Shown in pieces: positions 4,413-6,659 of a DNA stretch of 6,659 bases (the first letter of the stretch is position 1; every line of letters starts with the position of its first letter). The position numbers and the translations under genes were made by a program. The stretch covers positions 1-6,659 of the forward strand of contig DAMU01000013.1 in NCBI GenBank assembly GCA_002499705.1. The letters run 5' to 3'. This DNA comes from Euryarchaeota archaeon UBA91 (lineage in GTDB: Archaea; Thermoplasmatota; Poseidoniia; Poseidoniales; Poseidoniaceae). Below the pieces are notes generated by a model, which was not told the origin of the DNA, ran no database searches, and worked only from the letters and a program-made list of their open reading frames with translations.

Positions 4413-6214
4413 TTATTTGCAGCACTCTCGCCTTGAGGCGTAATCAAAACATTGCTTCCATCTCGATCGATATGAGGGATTGTGAGCGTGCCTCCATTAA
4501 CAGTGATTGGACACAAGACGCCGCAGGCTGGAGCGAGGTAATCTTCTCCGTTTTCAGTCATCACCAATCGTATGCCGTGCCCAGCCGGCAACAAAGCGTC
4601 AATCGCTTGGAATTCCATCAGCATGGTTAGAGACTGCCCTGGGAACACCGTAGTAGGGTCGCTTCCACCCTGATGGTATCGAATATCCATGGTTGCATGG
4701 CCAAGGCGGAGGTTTGTTTCAGCGTCCTGTAATTCAACGAAAATTTGACCGCCGTCCATAGCAGCTTGCACTTCAAGATGGAGGGTTGCAAGTCCTGAAA
4801 TGGATATGTCTGAATCGCTGCTCAGAGCATCACATTCGATAACAACGCCACTCACACTTCCGCCGGAAACAGATACGCCCTGTACGCGCGTTCCAGTTTG
4901 AGTACACGAGTCCAGTGGTATCTCTTCGAAATCTCGATCAAGTGGAGGCCATGTATCTTCGATGCGCCATTGGCCATCGTTTCTCTGAATTTGTGCATGC
5001 AGTTCGGGCTCCTCGCCAACCCCTTTGAGGTAGTACTCGAACCATTCAAACAAATCTTGACCCCAATCCCAGCGAGTCATATTGTGAATGGCTTCTCCTC
5101 CATATCCGCTGTCCTGAGCGTTGTGTTTTGTCCACTGGTCAGGATAATTGTGCTCCCACTGGCCAAGCATGCCACGGACATCAAAACCGGCATCGATGAA
5201 CATCTGATACCACGGGAATACTTGGTGGGGGTCAACGTTCCAATCCTGCATCCCTTGAACCCAATACACACTACCGTTGTAATTGGTGAGTGCTTTTGAG
5301 ATATGTTCTCTTTCTTCGTAGTAATTCGCCATGTAGGGGTCTAATTCACCCATGCCATATGTTACGGGCCCAGCAAAAAGGCCCTCGATAATATCGGGGC
5401 AAACATTGTCGAGATCGTCTCCGTTGTAATCTACCGTGCTACCAAAATAATTCATGTGCATGACTTGACTTCGAGCTTCCGCACTCCCATTCTTGTAAAG
5501 AAGCGGATGAAGACCGGTCGTACCTGAAATTGGAACAATAGTAGCAAGGTGTTCACTGCCATGGACTGCCGCCTCCCATTGAGTTGCACCTTCATACGAT
5601 TTACCGTAAAGCCCAACTTTCCCGTTCGACCAGTTCTGCTGGCCAAGCCATTCAACCGCTTGGTGAATGCCCCAGCCTTCCCCCTCACCGCGATAATCGA
5701 AACATCCAGAGGACTCTTCCGTGCCAAATACGGAGACTTGTGCAAAAGCATAGCCGTGAGGGATATAATTGTCATAAATGAATTCGCCGCGTCCGGCCCC
5801 CACTACGTTGGTTGCTCCAGACTCATCGCCTGGCTGGCCATATGAAAAATACGGGCTTATCACAGCAATTACGGGGACTTGTTCTCCCATTTCCGTATTC
5901 GAAGGAAGCCAGTAAGAAAGGTGGACGTTCGCTGTAGCCGGCCCCGTTTCCCAAACTCCAGACGTGTCAACTTCAAACGTTGCTTCTTGGACTTCAAGAG
6001 CCGTGTAAGGGCCGGGCTGAAGCACGTAGGAGTAACTGTCAGTCCAATTCCAATCGAGTGTATGCCGTTCGAATTCAGAAGGATATTCTGCTGAATCGGT
6101 CTGCTCACTCTGTAGCGATTCGCCCCCAAAACAGCCCGAAAGAGGGCAAAGGAGAATCAGTAGAGTCAGCAGAACAGCAATTCGCATTGGTTGGGCGAAG
6201 GGGGAGTTTGCCAT
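4406..6214 (-). CDS. S15-family peptidase/hydrolase (CocE/X-Pro dipeptidyl-peptidase-like), secreted lipoprotein
   Basis: A 602-residue protein. The N-terminus has a signal peptide with hydrophobic core IAVLLTLLILLCP and lipobox LSGC (Cys28), so it should be exported and lipid-anchored facing outside. The alpha/beta-hydrolase domain has the S15 nucleophile motif GLYGKSYEGATQ (Ser206), Asp324 in VQGMQDWNVDPHQ and His355 in GQWEHNYPD; a Tyr in SPYFSYG (Tyr122) fits the oxyanion hole. WFEYYLKG (391-398) precedes the C-terminal jelly-roll domain (about 435-590). The triad looks complete. Relatives cleave X-Pro dipeptides or small esters and amides; the substrate here is unknown, but scavenging of peptides from outside the cell is likely. 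The mature part has six further cysteines (171, 272, 437, 461, 564, 568), which may form disulfides. ATG 6214 is chosen; Met10 would also leave a full signal peptide. No ribosome binding site is evident, so it may be leaderless. Confidence 0.93.
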   Translation of the reverse strand: MANSPFAQPMRIAVLLTLLILLCPLSGCFGGESLQSEQTDSAEYPSEFERHTLDWNWTDSYSYVLQPGPYTALEVQEATFEVDTSGVWETGPATANVHLSYWLPSNTEMGEQVPVIAVISPYFSYGQPGDESGATNVVGAGRGEFIYDNYIPHGYAFAQVSVFGTEESSGCFDYRGEGEGWGIHQAVEWLGQQNWSNGKVGLYGKSYEGATQWEAAVHGSEHLATIVPISGTTGLHPLLYKNGSAEARSQVMHMNYFGSTVDYNGDDLDNVCPDIIEGLFAGPVTYGMGELDPYMANYYEEREHISKALTNYNGSVYWVQGMQDWNVDPHQVFPWYQMFIDAGFDVRGMLGQWEHNYPDQWTKHNAQDSGYGGEAIHNMTRWDWGQDLFEWFEYYLKGVGEEPELHAQIQRNDGQWRIEDTWPPLDRDFEEIPLDSCTQTGTRVQGVSVSGGSVSGVVIECDALSSDSDISISGLATLHLEVQAAMDGGQIFVELQDAETNLRLGHATMDIRYHQGGSDPTTVFPGQSLTMLMEFQAIDALLPAGHGIRLVMTENGEDYLAPACGVLCPITVNGGTLTIPHIDRDGSNVLITPQGESAANNQ

Positions 6215-6246
6215 GAATGTGATGTTTGGTGAAGATACCTCAAGAA

Positions 6247-6253
6247 GGGGTGA
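6247..6253 (+). promoter_or_regulatory. Possible ribosome binding site of the dehydrogenase gene
   Basis: GGGGTGA is a good match to the 16S 3' end, but it lies 14 bases before the ATG at 6268, longer than usual. An in-frame GTG at 6250 sits inside this site and is therefore a poor start. Confidence 0.35.
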
Positions 6254-6267
6254 CGCTACGGGCCATC

Positions 6268-6659
6268 ATGACCGTTTTGGTGACTGGGGCTGCTGGTTTC
6301 ATCGGAGCTCATGTTGTTCAACAGTTGCTATCAGAAGGACGGAGTGTACGAGCAACCGTGCGAAATCCTGAAAATGCTCGATTCCTCAATGCCTTTTCGA
6401 AAAGCAAGGGGGCTTCTTTAGAGATCGTCAAGATGGATTTACTGGAACTTGAATCTGTGGTGAAGGCTGTTCATGGATGCAAGGTTGTCATTCACTGCGC
6501 TGCTGCGCTTATGGTTGGAGTCAAAAATCCACTTGTTGAAGTCGTCAATCCATCGGTCATCGGCACTGAAAATCTCTGTACTGCAATAGAAAAAGCCGAG
6601 TCTGTTCAAACCATTATTCACACCTCATCTGTTGCCGCTATTCGGAGTACGAGGTATCA
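6268..6659 (+). CDS. NAD(P)-dependent epimerase/dehydratase, extended SDR (dihydroflavonol reductase-like), 3' end outside window
   Basis: The first 130 residues of an extended short-chain dehydrogenase/reductase; such proteins are about 320-350 residues long. The nucleotide-binding motif is TGAAGFIGAHV (6-16, GxxGxxG). VRATVRNPENARFL (27-40) has arginines placed as in NADP(H)-using dihydroflavonol-reductase-like members. VKMDLLE (54-60) gives the Asp that contacts the adenine, and VIHCAAA (74-80) and VNPSVIGTENL (93-103) are typical of the extended class. Ser121 in HTSSVAA is in the position of the catalytic Ser/Thr; the YxxxK pair lies beyond the window. Substrate unknown: possibly a sterol-, sugar- or aldehyde-type carbonyl. 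It is divergent from the S15 lipoprotein with a 53-base gap. Confidence 0.9.
   Translation, partial: MTVLVTGAAGFIGAHVVQQLLSEGRSVRATVRNPENARFLNAFSKSKGASLEIVKMDLLELESVVKAVHGCKVVIHCAAALMVGVKNPLVEVVNPSVIGTENLCTAIEKAESVQTIIHTSSVAAIRSTRY

Noticed and set aside
4898..5845. Plus-strand open frames inside the S15 gene
   Set aside because: They lie opposite a strongly supported coding sequence with intact motifs, and their translations show no domain or signal; they are antisense shadows.
6250..6267. GTG at 6250 as the dehydrogenase start
   Set aside because: It would be inside the best ribosome binding site and would add residues (VTLRAI) before the first Rossmann strand that the family does not need.

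Overview
The window looks like a compact, gene-dense piece of an archaeal genome with a middling G+C content by eye. A planktonic euryarchaeon of the Marine Group II/III type (Poseidoniales or relatives) is my best guess. The reasons are an archaeal-style HTH-plus-two-CBS regulator, ribosome binding sites of the GGTGA kind, TATA-like boxes close to starts, a large secreted lipoprotein peptidase, and a eukaryote-type (class II) glutamine synthetase. This assignment is inferred from gene content; there is no rRNA or other phylogenetic marker here. A bacterium with similar genes is not excluded.

Layout, left to right. (1) Positions 1-1616, plus strand: the 3' part of a HAD-IIA family phosphatase, then a NERD-domain (nuclease-related) protein whose GTG start overlaps the phosphatase stop (GTGA), so the two form one translation unit. 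(2) Positions 1617-1760: a 144-base gap with a perfect palindrome, a perfect 9-bp hairpin, a TATA-like box and a clear ribosome binding site. It leads into a small acidic flavodoxin (1761-2216), followed by a three-helix SemiSWEET/PQ-loop sugar transporter (2285-2578). (3) Positions 2569-3582, minus strand: class II glutamine synthetase, whose 3' end overlaps the SemiSWEET 3' end by 10 bp. (4) Positions 3583-3848: the only long non-coding stretch, AT-rich, lying between divergent glutamine synthetase and the HTH-CBS regulator (3849-4412). It holds four copies of GTTTGA arranged two per strand, each pair reading toward its own gene, and a possible 19-codon leader ORF whose stop overlaps the regulator's ATG. 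(5) Positions 4406-6214, minus strand: an S15-family (CocE/X-Pro dipeptidyl-peptidase-like) lipoprotein hydrolase, overlapping the regulator's 3' end by 7 bp. (6) Positions 6268-6659: the 5' part of an extended short-chain dehydrogenase/reductase (dihydroflavonol-reductase-like), divergent from the peptidase and cut by the window end.

Together the genes suggest a heterotroph that breaks down and takes up organic matter (secreted peptidase, sugar transporter), assimilates ammonium through GSII, and possibly uses flavodoxin for electron transfer. The most interesting candidate system is the divergent GSII/HTH-CBS locus, where a nucleotide-sensing CBS regulator may control nitrogen assimilation through shared GTTTGA boxes. 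That link is inferred from layout and motif placement only. I see no mobile element, CRISPR array, tRNA or rRNA in the window.
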